A stretch of DNA of 64,000 nt. Origin: Rhizobium sullae. GTDB taxonomy: Bacteria > Pseudomonadota > Alphaproteobacteria > Rhizobiales > Rhizobiaceae. Positions 38,816 to 48,764 of this stretch are shown in pieces (positions within the stretch are counted from its first letter, which is position 1; each line of letters begins with the position of its first letter). The translations under genes were made by a program, and so were the position numbers. Location: positions 1 to 64,000 of the forward strand of contig NZ_FWER01000018.1 in assembly GCF_900169785.1 (NCBI RefSeq), read 5' to 3'. The notes below the pieces were generated by a model. That model was given only the letters and a program-made list of their open reading frames with translations, was not told the DNA's origin and did no database searches.

Positions 38816-40633
38816 ATGGCACTTCGCAACATCGCGATCATCGCGCACGTTGACCATGGCAAGACGACCTTGGTGGACGAACTCCTGAAGCAGTCCGGCT
38901 CGTTCCGCGAGAACCAGCGCGTTGCAGAGCGTGTGATGGACTCCAACGACCTCGAAAAGGAGCGCGGCATCACCATTCTCGCGAAGGCGACGTCGGTGGA
39001 ATGGAAAGGTGTCCGCATCAACATCGTCGACACCCCCGGCCACGCCGACTTCGGCGGTGAAGTCGAGCGCATTCTCTCGATGGTGGACGGCGCGATCGTT
39101 CTGGTCGACTCGTCCGAAGGCCCGATGCCGCAGACAAAGTTCGTCGTCTCGAAAGCCCTGAAGGTCGGCCTTCGCCCGATTGTCGCGATCAACAAGATCG
39201 ACCGTCCTGATGGCCGCCACGAAGAAGTCATCAACGAAGTGTTCGACCTCTTTGCAAACCTCGACGCGACTGACGAACAGCTCGATTTTCCGATCCTTTA
39301 CGGTTCTGGCCGTGATGGCTGGATGAACGTCAACCCGGAAGGCCCGAAGGACCAAGGTCTCGCACCGCTGCTCGACCTCGTGCTCGAGCATGTTCCGGAA
39401 CCGACAGTCCACGAAGGTCCGTTCACGATGATCGGTACGATCCTCGAGGCTAACCCCTTCCTCGGCCGTATCATCACTGGCCGCATCAATTCCGGCTCGA
39501 TCAAGCCGAACCAGGCCGTCAAGGTTCTGAGCCAGGATGGCAAGCTGATTGAAAACGGCCGTATCTCGAAGATCCTCGCTTTCCGCGGCATCGAGCGCAC
39601 GTCGATCGAAGAAGCGCATGCAGGCGACATCGTCGCGATTGCCGGTCTCTCCAAGGGCACGGTTGCCGATACCTTCTGCGATCCCTCGGTTACCCAGGCG
39701 CTCACCGCACAGCCGATCGATCCGCCGACTGTCACCATGTCCTTCATCGTGAACGATAGTCCGCTGGCTGGGACCGAAGGCGACAAGGTGACCTCGCGCG
39801 TCATTCGCGACCGTCTCTACAAGGAAGCCGAAGGCAACGTCGCGCTGAAAATTGAAGAAGCAGAAGGCAAGGATTCCTTCTACGTGTCCGGTCGTGGCGA
39901 ATTGCAGCTCGCCGTTCTGATCGAAACGATGCGCCGCGAAGGCTTCGAACTGGCCGTGTCGCGTCCGCGCGTGGTCATGCATCGCGATGAGAACGACCAG
40001 CTGATGGAGCCGATCGAAGAAGTCGTCATCGACGTCGATGAAGAGCATTCCGGCGTCGTCGTGCAGAAGATGTCCGAGCGCAAGGCCGAAATGGCCGAGC
40101 TCAGGCCTTCTGGCGGTAACCGTCTTCGCCTGGTGTTCAACGCGCCGACGCGGGGCCTGATCGGCTACCAGTCGGAACTCCTGACCGACACGCGCGGCAC
40201 AGCCGTGATGAACCGTCTGTTCAAGGAATATCAGCCGTTCAAGGGTGAAATCGGCGGCCGTACCAACGGCGTTCTGCTCGCCAACGCTCCGGGCGAAGCT
40301 GTTGCCTATGCCATGTTCAACCTGGAAGATCGCGGCCCGATGATGATCGAGCCGGGCGAAAAGGTCTACATGGGCATGATCATCGGCATTCATTCCCGCG
40401 ACAACGATCTTGAAGTCAACGTTCTCAAGGGCAAGCAGCTGACCAACATCCGCGCTGCCGGCAAGGACGAAGCCGTCAAGCTGACGCCGCCGATCCGCAT
40501 GACGCTCGACCGCGCCTTGTCCTGGATCCAGGACGACGAGCTGATGGAAGTGACGCCGAAGTCAATCCGCCTGCGCAAGATGTATCTCGACGCAAACGAT
40601 CGCAAGCGCTTCAGCAAGGCAAAGATGGCCTGA
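38816..40633 (+). CDS. typA: GTP-binding protein TypA/BipA
   Basis: 605-residue ribosome-associated translational GTPase involved in 50S assembly and stress/low-temperature growth. It has G1 AHVDHGKTT (10-18), the switch I ERGITI, DTPGH and NKID motifs, then EF-G-like II/III/V domains and the typical BipA C-terminal domain. A good start follows the AGAGATTTG... region; a terminator follows 25 bp beyond the stop. Confidence 0.96.
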   Translation: MALRNIAIIAHVDHGKTTLVDELLKQSGSFRENQRVAERVMDSNDLEKERGITILAKATSVEWKGVRINIVDTPGHADFGGEVERILSMVDGAIVLVDSSEGPMPQTKFVVSKALKVGLRPIVAINKIDRPDGRHEEVINEVFDLFANLDATDEQLDFPILYGSGRDGWMNVNPEGPKDQGLAPLLDLVLEHVPEPTVHEGPFTMIGTILEANPFLGRIITGRINSGSIKPNQAVKVLSQDGKLIENGRISKILAFRGIERTSIEEAHAGDIVAIAGLSKGTVADTFCDPSVTQALTAQPIDPPTVTMSFIVNDSPLAGTEGDKVTSRVIRDRLYKEAEGNVALKIEEAEGKDSFYVSGRGELQLAVLIETMRREGFELAVSRPRVVMHRDENDQLMEPIEEVVIDVDEEHSGVVVQKMSERKAEMAELRPSGGNRLRLVFNAPTRGLIGYQSELLTDTRGTAVMNRLFKEYQPFKGEIGGRTNGVLLANAPGEAVAYAMFNLEDRGPMMIEPGEKVYMGMIIGIHSRDNDLEVNVLKGKQLTNIRAAGKDEAVKLTPPIRMTLDRALSWIQDDELMEVTPKSIRLRKMYLDANDRKRFSKAKMA

Positions 40634-40658
40634 GCCATCCAGACACCTTGAAGGCTTT

Positions 40659-40687
40659 AAACCCCGGCTATTGTGCCGGGGTTTTTT
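40659..40687 (+). terminator. Rho-independent terminator after typA
   Basis: A perfect 10-bp stem AAACCCCGGC/GCCGGGGTTT with a 6-base loop and a six-base T-tract. Confidence 0.9.
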
Positions 40688-40723
40688 ATTGTGTTCTGCG
40701 TCGAATCCGGCTTGTCGCAATAG

Positions 40724-40738
40724 TTAAAAAAGCGTTAA
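40724..40738. promoter_or_regulatory. CtrA-like box upstream of the GNAT gene
   Basis: TTAA-N7-TTAA matches the spaced half-sites of the CtrA consensus (TTAA-N7-TTAAC), lacking only the final C. It lies 98 bp before the GNAT start in an otherwise gene-free 200-bp gap. Confidence 0.35.
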
Positions 40739-40835
40739 ATTTTGCTCATCGTCCACATGTTAAGTCTGTGGGCAAACGGCCGAAACGCATGATCGCGTAT
40801 GGTTAATTGCCTGCTGGAAGACCAGAGTAAGCGTT

Positions 40836-41342
40836 ATGAAGACGTTGTCGATCGATGTCCGGCGGGCGGAACCGCATGATGCTCAGGCCATCTCCGAGGT
40901 GCATCGCCTCGCTTGGCAGCACACCTATGCCGGGATCATTCCGCATCGTGCCTTGACGCACATGATCGAACGCCGCGGCGAGAACTGGTGGCGCAAGGCA
41001 ACCCGCGGTCCGGCAACGCTTCTCGTTCTTGACGTCGCCGGGACGGTCGCAGGCTATGCCACACTCGGCCTCAATCGCGCCCGCGCACTGCCGCAGGAAG
41101 GCGAGATCTACGAACTTTATCTTCGTCCTGAGTATCAGGGCATCGGTCTTGGGCGCATGCTTTTCGGCGAGGCGAGGCGGCTTCTGAAGTCACTCGGCTG
41201 CAAAGGCCTCGTAGTCTGGTGCCTTGAGGAAAACGAGAACGCCAGCCATTTCTATCGCGGCCATGGCGGCGTCGACTTCTGCGAAGGAATGGAGAGCTTC
41301 GACCACAAGCAGTTGAAGAAAATCGGCTTCATCTGGAACTGA
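40836..41342 (+). CDS. GNAT family N-acetyltransferase
   Basis: 168-residue GNAT protein (RimI-like fold) with the acetyl-CoA loop PEYQGIGLGRMLF (about 98-110) and the C-terminal NENASHFYRGHGG segment. The N-terminal VRRAEPHDAQAISEVH pattern and the HTYAGIIP segment are family-typical. The substrate is unknown. Confidence 0.88.
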   Translation: MKTLSIDVRRAEPHDAQAISEVHRLAWQHTYAGIIPHRALTHMIERRGENWWRKATRGPATLLVLDVAGTVAGYATLGLNRARALPQEGEIYELYLRPEYQGIGLGRMLFGEARRLLKSLGCKGLVVWCLEENENASHFYRGHGGVDFCEGMESFDHKQLKKIGFIWN

Positions 41343-41520
41343 AAAGCACAGCCTTCAACTTTTCGAAACAGTGCTGCATCGCCTTGAACTGACTGGCGAA
41401 ATCGGCCGCTTGTCCTTCAATATTTCAAGCTGTATCTGGAACATCACGAACGCGCCGTGTTGCGTTGCGGCATAAAACGGACTATTTGGCTGCGAACAAT
41501 TCATTTTGTGGGAGTTTTGC

Positions 41521-42054
41521 ATGCGAATCGACGCCATTTCCATCGGCAAGAATCCTCCGGAAGATGTCAACGTCATCGTTGAAGTTCCGGTCGGCGGTCA
41601 CCCCATCAAGTATGAAATGGACAAGGAAGCCGGCACGCTGGTCGTCGACCGCTTCCTCTATACGCCGATGACCTATCCGGGCAATTACGGCTTCGTGCCG
41701 CATACGCTTTCGGAAGACGGCGATCCGATCGATGTCCTGATCGCCAGCACGCGTCCGTTGGTTCCAGGCTGTGTCATCAATGTCCGCCCGATCGGCGTTC
41801 TGAAAATGGAAGACAATTCGGGCAAGGACGAGAAGATCATCGCCGTTCCTTCGCCGGCGCTTACATTGCGCTACGAGAAGGTGAAGGACTACACCGACCT
41901 TCCGGAGATCACGCTGAAGCAGATCGAGCACTTTTTCGCGCACTACAAGGACCTGGAGCCCGGCAAGTGGGTGAAGATTTTCGGCTGGGGCGATTCAAAG
42001 GAAGCCGGTCAGCTCATCCTCGAAGCCGTTGAGCGTGCCACGAAGGCAACATAA
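41521..42054 (+). CDS. ppa: Inorganic pyrophosphatase
   Basis: 177-residue soluble family I pyrophosphatase, which drives biosynthesis by hydrolysing PPi. Active-site segments are visible: the [20 protein letters not shown] strand-loop region (about 44-63) and EDGDPIDVL (65-73) with metal-binding aspartates, and PGKWVKI near the end. The ATG at 41521 follows a GGGAG site; an upstream in-frame ATG at 41506 is less likely. Confidence 0.95.
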   Translation: MRIDAISIGKNPPEDVNVIVEVPVGGHPIKYEMDKEAGTLVVDRFLYTPMTYPGNYGFVPHTLSEDGDPIDVLIASTRPLVPGCVINVRPIGVLKMEDNSGKDEKIIAVPSPALTLRYEKVKDYTDLPEITLKQIEHFFAHYKDLEPGKWVKIFGWGDSKEAGQLILEAVERATKAT

Positions 42055-42058
42055 GCCG

Positions 42059-42373
42059 TTACGGCTTCAGAAGCTTTTCGAGCCTTTCCATCAACTCCTT
42101 CGGGTCGCCATCGATCCGGAGGATTTTTTTGCGCGATGTATCGCCTGAAACCAATTGGATCGAGGATTTCGGGATGCAGAGCGCTTTGGACAGAAGCGCG
42201 ATGAGCGCCTTGTTGGCTTTTCCTTTTTCAGGGATCGCGGTGACACGGACTTTAATGTGGCACGCGCCTTCGGCATCGGCCTCGAAGCCATCGATCGCGT
42301 CGCGCCCGCCATTCGGTGTCAACCGAACGGCGAGGCGTATATGATCATCGAAAATCTTCCCGGCGGAATTCAC
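42059..42373 (-). CDS. DUF167 family protein (YggU-like)
   Basis: 104-residue protein of the DUF167/YggU family, function unknown. It has the [13 protein letters not shown] motif (about 16-28), the [17 protein letters not shown] segment and a C-terminal [11 protein letters not shown] start it at the GTG (42373), whose bases overlap the stop of the upstream yggT-like gene (GTGA), the usual coupling; an ATG at 42400 would also be possible. Confidence 0.82.
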   Translation of the reverse strand: MNSAGKIFDDHIRLAVRLTPNGGRDAIDGFEADAEGACHIKVRVTAIPEKGKANKALIALLSKALCIPKSSIQLVSGDTSRKKILRIDGDPKELMERLEKLLKP

Positions 42374-42660
42374 GCCACCAGCGGGAAGAGAGTGTTCCAC
42401 ATCAGCGAGCGGAGGAAGAAGATGATGAGCAGAAGAATGATCGGCGAGATGTCGATACCACCAAGATTCGGCAGCAGCCGGCGAATCGGACGCAGTAGCG
42501 GCTCGGTCACATTGTAGAGGAACATGCCGACCGAATTGACGAACTGGTTGCTGGAATTGATGACGTTGAAGGCGTAAAGCCAGGAGAAAATGGCACTCGC
42601 AATTAGCACCCAGGTGTAAAGATTCAAAGCCAAATCAATGGTTTGAAATAGGGCAATCAT
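42370..42660 (-). CDS. YggT family membrane protein
   Basis: 96-residue membrane protein with two hydrophobic helices (about 10-27 and 69-88) and the family core [18 protein letters not shown] (about 47-64). YggT proteins are linked to division/envelope functions and to stress in some bacteria; the role here is unknown. It is followed directly by the DUF167 gene, the common yggT-yggU order. Confidence 0.92.
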   Translation of the reverse strand: MIALFQTIDLALNLYTWVLIASAIFSWLYAFNVINSSNQFVNSVGMFLYNVTEPLLRPIRRLLPNLGGIDISPIILLLIIFFLRSLMWNTLFPLVA

Positions 42661-42849
42661 CTTGGTCTCCAGTTCGTTTCTGACAGACATGTAGCCATTG
42701 GGCGCCAAACGGGCAAGTGCCGCGTGAAAACCTGCGGCGAATCATGCTTGGCGGGCGTGTCCGATCATGCGTCCGGCTTTTTCGCAGCAGAAAACGAACA
42801 GTGCAATGGGAAAGCAGCGGCGCGTGGCCTCGAGCGGACTTCTGAGCAC

Positions 42850-43608
42850 CTATGCGGACAGTGCAGCTACAGAGCCCGGTACGGCCTTTGCCGTCTTGCC
42901 TTCGAAGACGATATCGAGAAATTCGGTCAGCCAGGCCTTGAGCGGCGCATCGAAGAGCATGCGGCCTTCCAGATGCTCCCGGCCCTGCTGTGCATTCGGA
43001 AGAATGAAGCGATGAGCGCCGTGGACGACCCAGCGGTGCATCATCACGCGGGTGAGCTCGGCGTGGAACTGCAGCGCCCAGGCGTTGCCGTTGTAGCGGA
43101 AGGCCTGGTTCGGATAGGTATCGCCTTCTGCGAGCAGATCGGCGCCGTGCGGCAGATCGAAGCCCTCGCGATGGAAATGGTAGACCATCTTCGGCCAGTG
43201 CATCAACAAGCGGCCCTTTTCGGTCGGGCGGAGCGGATACCAGCCGATTTCGGTCGAGCCGTCGGCATTCGGCTGCACCTTGCCGCCAAGGTGGCGCACC
43301 AGCATCTGCGCGCCAAGGCAGATGCCGAGGAACGGGCGATTTTCCTTGAGTGGAATGTCCAGCCAGTTGACTTCGGTTTTCACGAAGTCGTCCGGATCGT
43401 TTGCGCTCATCGGCCCGCCGAAGACGACCGTTCCGGCGTGGTTTTCAAGCGTGGTGGGCAGCTTATCGCCCAGAACCGGGCGGCGGATGTCGAGGCTGTA
43501 GCCCTTGTCGACCAGAAGCTGACCTACTCGGCCGGGGCTGGAGCGTTCCTGATGCAGGACGATCAGGATAGGGCGCTTGTCGCGCTTGATGGGACGGTCA
43601 ATCGACAT
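42850..43608 (-). CDS. Class I glutamine amidotransferase-like protein
   Basis: 252-residue protein of the GMP-synthase-like amidotransferase group. The nucleophile motif FLGICLGAQ (Cys about residue 97) and the ALQFHAE segment with the catalytic His are present. No synthetase partner is adjacent; such stand-alone proteins are annotated as putative glutamine hydrolysing enzymes. Its start overlaps the upstream TerB-family gene by about 11 bp, so the two are coupled. Confidence 0.88.
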   Translation of the reverse strand: MSIDRPIKRDKRPILIVLHQERSSPGRVGQLLVDKGYSLDIRRPVLGDKLPTTLENHAGTVVFGGPMSANDPDDFVKTEVNWLDIPLKENRPFLGICLGAQMLVRHLGGKVQPNADGSTEIGWYPLRPTEKGRLLMHWPKMVYHFHREGFDLPHGADLLAEGDTYPNQAFRYNGNAWALQFHAELTRVMMHRWVVHGAHRFILPNAQQGREHLEGRMLFDAPLKAWLTEFLDIVFEGKTAKAVPGSVAALSA

Positions 43609-44083
43609 CGTCTTGCACCACCACCGTATCGGTCACGCGTGCGGCTGCCTCCTGACGTTTCCGGATGCGCTCGCGGGAGGAGACGCCGAGCAGATCGGCG
43701 ATCCGCCAGATGACGTGATCCTCCATCTCGCTGCGTTCGCCGTCGGCATAGACGATGTCCCAGAGAATGCCGATGAGTTCCAGCCGCTGCTCGGTATCGA
43801 GATGGCGTTTCAGGTCGGACGTGAAGCGGTAATAGTCGACGGCGCTGCTCTCGGCTTCCTGGCCGGCGGCGATCAAGGCATCCAGCTGCTTTCCGTCGAG
43901 CCCGTATTGCTCCTTGAGCAGTTTGCGGAGCCGCTTCTTTTCGCTGTCCTTGACCTTCCCATCCGCCTCCATCACCTGCATGCAGAGAGCGGCAACGGCG
44001 ATGCGGGGATCGTCAGGGCTAAAACCCTTCTTGGGATTGTTTGCAGCGAGATTTTGGAAGAATGCCTGAAAACGTTCGAACAT
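43598..44083 (-). CDS. TerB family protein
   Basis: 161-residue cytoplasmic all-helical protein of the TerB (tellurite-resistance B-like) family, recognised from the VAALCMQVMEADGKVKDSEKKRLRKLL segment (about 31-57) and the DIVYADGERSEMEDHVIWRIADLLG repeat (about 114-138). TerB domains bind metal and membranes; here the gene is separate from a ter operon, so a tellurite role is not implied. The start at 44083 gives the MFERFQAFF N-terminus. Confidence 0.85.
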   Translation of the reverse strand: MFERFQAFFQNLAANNPKKGFSPDDPRIAVAALCMQVMEADGKVKDSEKKRLRKLLKEQYGLDGKQLDALIAAGQEAESSAVDYYRFTSDLKRHLDTEQRLELIGILWDIVYADGERSEMEDHVIWRIADLLGVSSRERIRKRQEAAARVTDTVVVQDDVD

Positions 44084-44099
44084 GCAGATTTCGTTCCAT

Positions 44100-45704
44100 T
44101 CAGAAAAGGCGGAGTCGTGTCTTGGGTTCTGGTTCCGCCTTTGTGTTGCGAACGCCAGGGTCATCCGGCATTCCATAAAAGGGTTTCGGTTCTGGCTGCG
44201 CGGTAACCGGCTCTGGCTGCTTGGCGACCGGCGCGGGCGAGACAGACTTCGGAGCAGGAGCCGGTCGGGCGGCCTCGGCAATCGTTGCGGCGCGCTCCAG
44301 CTCGATGATTCGGTGATCGTTGGCCGAACTTTCGGGCCGTGTTTCGCGAACGGGCGGCAAAGTCCGCAGCGCGGCGTCGATCGAGATGGTGGGTCGTTCC
44401 TCGACCGGCCCTTCGAGCTGACCGAAAGGCGCCTTCCATTCGAAGACGTCGAGACGGCCGGTGATGGGTGAGACGGGCAGCCATTTGTCGGAAACGAAGC
44501 CGTCGGCGACCCAGGCCGGGTCACGCGGCGCCTTGAGCGCCTGTGCCAGCCAGTGGCGTACACGGCCCTGGTCGCCAGTTTCGGCCTCTTCGATGTCGGC
44601 AAGCAGCAGGAAGGCGGCTTCACGCGGCTGCATGCGGGCGGCAGCTTCCGCCTTCGCGCGGGCCTTCGCAAAGTGCTGCGCATCGAGCGCCGCCTGCGCG
44701 ACCACGAGCAGGGACTCGACGTTGTTGGGACGCAGGGCCTCCAACTTTTCGGCGCGTTTCAGGCGATCAACGGAGGAATCGCCGCTTCGAGCGAGCACAT
44801 AAGTGCGGCCGATCTCGGGATGCGGTCCGGCTTTCCATGACTGCTCGAGGATCGAGGCGGCCTTGCGCAGTTTATCTTCCCGGAAAAGTGCCTTGGCGGC
44901 GATGATGGCGGCCGGTTCGAAGTCGGCAATGAGCTTCAGCGCATGCATCGCGTCGTCACGGGCACCGGCCGGATCGCTTTCCAGCTTGTCGTCAGCGCGA
45001 GCGGTCAGCAGCACGCCGCGCAGACGGTCCGCATCCTGCTTTTCGACGACACGTGCGGCCTTCTGTTGCTCAAGAAGCCGGATGGCGTCGTCCCAGCGGC
45101 CGGACTGGCTGCGGTATTCGAGCGTAGCCTGTGCCGCCCAGGGCAGATAGGGGGCGTTGTCGGCTGCCTTCTCGGCATATTGGCGCGCGGCCTCGTTGGC
45201 GCCGAGGCGTTTGGCTTCTAGATAGAGCCCGCGAAGGCCGAGTTCACGCGTTTCCGGATCGTTGGCCATCGCTTCGAACTTGGCGCGCGCTTCGTCATGC
45301 CGGCCTTCGATCAGGGCAGCCTGTGCCTCGAGCAGGTTGATCAGCGGCTCCTGATCGGCACGGATGAGGCCTCGGGAACGGGCTGCCATCTTGCGGGCAA
45401 GCAGGGCATTGCCGGCGCCGGCGGCGATAAGGCCGGTCGAGAGCGCCTGATAACCGCGATCGCGCTTGCGGGCGCGAAAATAGCGTCTCACAGAATGAGG
45501 CGACGTCCAGACCGTGCGGATCAGCCACCAGGCGATCATGACAACGGCGATCAGTGCGATAAGGCCGCTTGCCGCGACGATCAGCTTTGCCTGATAAAGC
45601 CGGCCTTCCCACACCAGCGACAGATCGCCCGGGCGATCGGCAAGCCAGGAGAAACCATAGCCGAGAACGACGACGAGGGCGACGAAGACGACGAGACGGA
45701 TCAT
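44100..45704 (-). CDS. HemY family membrane protein with TPR region
   Basis: 534-residue protein of the HemY N-terminal family (not the protoporphyrinogen oxidase HemY). Two transmembrane helices span about 3-20 and 40-62, followed by a long alpha-helical TPR-like region (about 100-400) and a Pro-rich tail. It is associated in genomes with hemC/hemD and with Mic60. Its start is four bases from the Mic60 stop, so the two are coupled. Its exact role in haem metabolism is not established. Confidence 0.88.
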   Translation of the reverse strand: MIRLVVFVALVVVLGYGFSWLADRPGDLSLVWEGRLYQAKLIVAASGLIALIAVVMIAWWLIRTVWTSPHSVRRYFRARKRDRGYQALSTGLIAAGAGNALLARKMAARSRGLIRADQEPLINLLEAQAALIEGRHDEARAKFEAMANDPETRELGLRGLYLEAKRLGANEAARQYAEKAADNAPYLPWAAQATLEYRSQSGRWDDAIRLLEQQKAARVVEKQDADRLRGVLLTARADDKLESDPAGARDDAMHALKLIADFEPAAIIAAKALFREDKLRKAASILEQSWKAGPHPEIGRTYVLARSGDSSVDRLKRAEKLEALRPNNVESLLVVAQAALDAQHFAKARAKAEAAARMQPREAAFLLLADIEEAETGDQGRVRHWLAQALKAPRDPAWVADGFVSDKWLPVSPITGRLDVFEWKAPFGQLEGPVEERPTISIDAALRTLPPVRETRPESSANDHRIIELERAATIAEAARPAPAPKSVSPAPVAKQPEPVTAQPEPKPFYGMPDDPGVRNTKAEPEPKTRLRLF

Positions 45705-45707
45705 CGA

Positions 45708-46961
45708 TCAACCCTCCTTGCCGGCGCCGGAAATGGCCTTGGAGAGCGCACCACCCACCAGTTCCTCGACACGGATGCGGGCTTCCAACGATTGCTTGAA
45801 AGCGGCGGAAGCCTGCTTTGCGTTCGCGGGCAGATCGTTCCATTCGTTGGCAGCGCCCGGCAGGTCGCCGTTCTTCACCTTGTCTTCTATGCGGGCGGCA
45901 ATCGCCTCGACGCTTTCGCCCTCGATATTGCCGACAGGGCGCACGGTAACGAGCGACTTGGCGCTCGCCATCAGCCGGTCCGACCAGCTCTGGTTCGGAT
46001 CCGATTGGGTGACGGATTGGATGACGGCGGTCGCGACGTCGGGAACCTGACGGATCAGTTCGGCGCGCGAGGGTACGCCGGTTTCGGCGAAATTGCGTAG
46101 ATCGGCGACTGCGGGGTCGTCCGGCGAAACGCCGGCGAAAGTATCGAGTTCGGCCATGAAAGGTCCGCCGCGGTCGATCGCTGCCTTGAGTGCCGCAGCG
46201 GCGATCGCCTGCGCAACCGCAACATCCTGGCGTGGTTCGTTGAGCTTCTTCTCGGCTTCCTCCAGGCGCTTGACAATGTCGGCGCCGTTCGACGCCCGCT
46301 CTTCGGAGGATTGAGAGAGAGATGTGCGCACCTGTTCCAGCTGCGCGGCCAAATCCGCGACCTTCTGGTTCAGCGCATCGACTGCCGCTGTGTCTGCTGG
46401 CCCCGTGACGGCAGGCGTCTTTGCCGCCGCCTCGAGAGCAGATAGTCGCTTGTCGAGCGCGTCGTCGCTGGTATTCGGCGCTGCGGCCAAGTTCGCGATG
46501 GATTGCTTGAGGCCGTCGATTTCAGCCGAAAGGTTGGCCGTTTCATCCAGCGCGGTTTGGGGTGCTGAAGACGTCGGAAGGTAGCCGGCATATTGGATAA
46601 CGCCAGCACCCAGCAGGGCAACGAGGCCGCCGAAAATGCCCGCAGCGATCTGACCCGACGTCGTTCCGCCGCGCGGCGGCTGCCGGATCGGCTCCGGGTC
46701 GGCTGTCGTTTCCGGCTGACTGGACTCCTCGGAGGCGGCGGCGGGCTCGGCCGTCTCCTCGGCCGATGGTTCCTTTTGCGGATCGACGGATGCCTCCAGG
46801 TCGGCTGTCGCATTGTCTGCGTCGGGAGCGTCGGCTTCAGGGCCGTTCTCTTCGGATTTCTTGTCGGTATCGGCTGCTGCCGCAATTTCCTGCGCTTCCA
46901 GATCGATCGTGACCGGCTCGTCGGTGTTTTTCGAATGACGTGGCGGATTTCCCGATACCAT
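45708..46961 (-). CDS. Alphaproteobacterial Mic60/mitofilin homologue
   Basis: 417-residue membrane protein of the mitofilin family (COG4223). An acidic low-complexity N-terminus (about 20-95), one transmembrane helix (about 104-124), a coiled-coil region (about 135-270) and a C-terminal mitofilin-like domain rich in alpha helix (about 270-417) are visible. Alphaproteobacterial Mic60 is the accepted bacterial ancestor of the mitochondrial MICOS protein and is typically found beside hemY, as here. It probably shapes inner-membrane contact sites. The start at 46961 is the first plausible ATG. Confidence 0.85.
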   Translation of the reverse strand: MVSGNPPRHSKNTDEPVTIDLEAQEIAAAADTDKKSEENGPEADAPDADNATADLEASVDPQKEPSAEETAEPAAASEESSQPETTADPEPIRQPPRGGTTSGQIAAGIFGGLVALLGAGVIQYAGYLPTSSAPQTALDETANLSAEIDGLKQSIANLAAAPNTSDDALDKRLSALEAAAKTPAVTGPADTAAVDALNQKVADLAAQLEQVRTSLSQSSEERASNGADIVKRLEEAEKKLNEPRQDVAVAQAIAAAALKAAIDRGGPFMAELDTFAGVSPDDPAVADLRNFAETGVPSRAELIRQVPDVATAVIQSVTQSDPNQSWSDRLMASAKSLVTVRPVGNIEGESVEAIAARIEDKVKNGDLPGAANEWNDLPANAKQASAAFKQSLEARIRVEELVGGALSKAISGAGKEG

Positions 46962-47051
46962 GCGTATCCTCATTTTCCTGCATCGCAACGAAACTAGTCA
47001 GTGATGCCAGTTATGAAAAGAGGTTAGATCAAATTTGAGCGGCTAAAGCCT

Positions 47052-47756
47052 TCAAAGAAGCGACAGAAGGCTTGTCTCATCCGGTAATGCTGCAATGCGA
47101 AGATTTCTGCCGAGCGATGCCGGAACAGCTGCCGCGACGGCTTTGCTGAGACAAAGAATGAGCGCCTGATTGATCCAGGCGGGTTCCGATTGGGTTCCGG
47201 CGAGACTGAAAAAACGCTCCGCGGTCTGGCGGGAATAGAGGAGAACGGCCTCTGGCGGCGGGATCAGCGCTTTTAGCAGGGCGTCCGGATCAGGTTCTGC
47301 CGGCAGCATCCGATAGCACTCGACGATATCGACCTTCAGTCCAAGTGCTTGTGCCTTGAGCTCAAACGTTTCCGCACGTGGCGAACCGGCAAGATAGGTG
47401 ACCGGTTCCCGTATTTGCCCTGCGATCAGCTCCGCCAGTTGCGCGCCATCGCCCGCCGACGCCAGGACCGAAGCAAATCCGATCGCTTTGGCTGCGTTTG
47501 CGCTCGCTTTGCCAACGGCGAACACCGGCCGGAGGCGATAAGGCTTGACGTCTGTTCCTGACGATGAGAGCGCATGGACAGCCTCCGTGCTTGTGATGGC
47601 GATAGGACCGTCGCTCCTCGCCAGCGCATCCATCGCGGCCTTGCCATCATGCATGGGCTGCGAAAGCGGCAGCAAGACGGGCTCATGTCCCATATCGCGT
47701 AAGGTTTTGGCGGTTCGTTCCCCCGAATGCTTCGGACGGGTAACCAGCACGCGCAT
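47052..47756 (-). CDS. hemD: Uroporphyrinogen-III synthase
   Basis: 234-residue enzyme that cyclises hydroxymethylbilane to uroporphyrinogen III in haem and cobalamin synthesis. Sequence conservation is low in this family; matches are the VTRP-x-x-SGERTAKTL N-terminus, the ITSTEAVHAL segment (about 53-62), PVTYLAGSPR near 119-128 and the C-terminal LILCLSKAVAAAV. It follows hemC by 6 bp. Confidence 0.93.
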   Translation of the reverse strand: MRVLVTRPKHSGERTAKTLRDMGHEPVLLPLSQPMHDGKAAMDALARSDGPIAITSTEAVHALSSSGTDVKPYRLRPVFAVGKASANAAKAIGFASVLASAGDGAQLAELIAGQIREPVTYLAGSPRAETFELKAQALGLKVDIVECYRMLPAEPDPDALLKALIPPPEAVLLYSRQTAERFFSLAGTQSEPAWINQALILCLSKAVAAAVPASLGRNLRIAALPDETSLLSLL

Positions 47757-47762
47757 GCTGCA

Positions 47763-48692
47763 TCAGCTCCAGTCGTCGAAGAAGCTGCTGCCGGCGCGGG
47801 CGCGAATGTCCTGGCCGGCGCGGGTGCCATGTGCTGCGGCATCGCGGCGATGGCCGTCGATGGTCACCGAATGCTGGTTGCGGCCGTCCGGGGTGATGAT
47901 CAGGCCGGAGAACCTGATCTGATCGCCTTCGCAGATCGCGTAGCCGCCGATCGGCGTGCGGCAAGAGCCGTCGAGGGCAGCAAGGAAAGCGCGTTCGCAG
48001 GAGACGGCATCGTAGGTGACCGGGTCATTGATCGTTGCAAGCAGATCGTCGATCCGCTGATCGCCGATGCGGCTTTCAATGCAGATAGCACCCTGCGCGG
48101 GCGCGGGCGGGAAAGTATCGGGGTCGAGGATGTCGGTAATCACGTCCACCTTACCGAGACGCTTCAGGCCCGCGAGCGCGAGCAGCGTCGCATCGACCTG
48201 GCCTTCGTCCAGCTTGCGCAGACGGGTTTCCACCGCGCCCCGGAAGGTTACGACCTTGATATCAGGCCGCATACGGCGGATCAGGGCCTGACGGCGCAGT
48301 GATGCCGACCCGACCGTCGCACCGTGCGGCAACTCGATCAGTTTCGGCGCCGTGCGGCCGATTACCGCATCGCGGATGTCTTCCCGCGGCAGATAGGCCG
48401 AGAGATAGAGCCCTTCCGGCAACACCGTTGGCATGTCCTTGGCGGAATGGACGGCGAAATCGAGATCGCCGCTGGCAAGCTTTTCTTCCAGCTCCTGAGT
48501 GAAAAGACCCTTGCCGCCAATCTCGGCAAGCGAACGATCCGTGATGCGGTCGCCTTTCGTCGTCAGCACAACGATTTCGAACATTTCCTCCGGCATTCCG
48601 TGCGCTGCCATCAGCCTGTCGCGCGCTTCGTGGGCCTGAGCAAGGGCCAGCGGGCTGCCCCGCGTGCCAATCCGGAAAGGTTTTGTTTGCAT
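47763..48692 (-). CDS. hemC: Porphobilinogen deaminase (hydroxymethylbilane synthase)
   Basis: 309-residue enzyme that links four porphobilinogens into hydroxymethylbilane through a dipyrromethane cofactor. Conserved segments are [14 protein letters not shown] near the N-terminus, [11 protein letters not shown] (about 79-89), and [11 protein letters not shown] with the cofactor-carrying Cys (about 242). The start at 48692 gives this N-terminus. It is divergent from tsaD with only 72 bp between, sharing a promoter region. Confidence 0.96.
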   Translation of the reverse strand: MQTKPFRIGTRGSPLALAQAHEARDRLMAAHGMPEEMFEIVVLTTKGDRITDRSLAEIGGKGLFTQELEEKLASGDLDFAVHSAKDMPTVLPEGLYLSAYLPREDIRDAVIGRTAPKLIELPHGATVGSASLRRQALIRRMRPDIKVVTFRGAVETRLRKLDEGQVDATLLALAGLKRLGKVDVITDILDPDTFPPAPAQGAICIESRIGDQRIDDLLATINDPVTYDAVSCERAFLAALDGSCRTPIGGYAICEGDQIRFSGLIITPDGRNQHSVTIDGHRRDAAAHGTRAGQDIRARAGSSFFDDWS

Positions 48693-48764
48693 CCGCTTTG
48701 ATCCGTTGTTACCGGAAGTTCTCGTAACCGGGTTTCGCACCCATCGCAATCAACGACAGGCTTC

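Noticed and set aside
38798-40393. 531-codon open frame opposite typA
   Set aside because: Antisense to a clear TypA gene; no motif.
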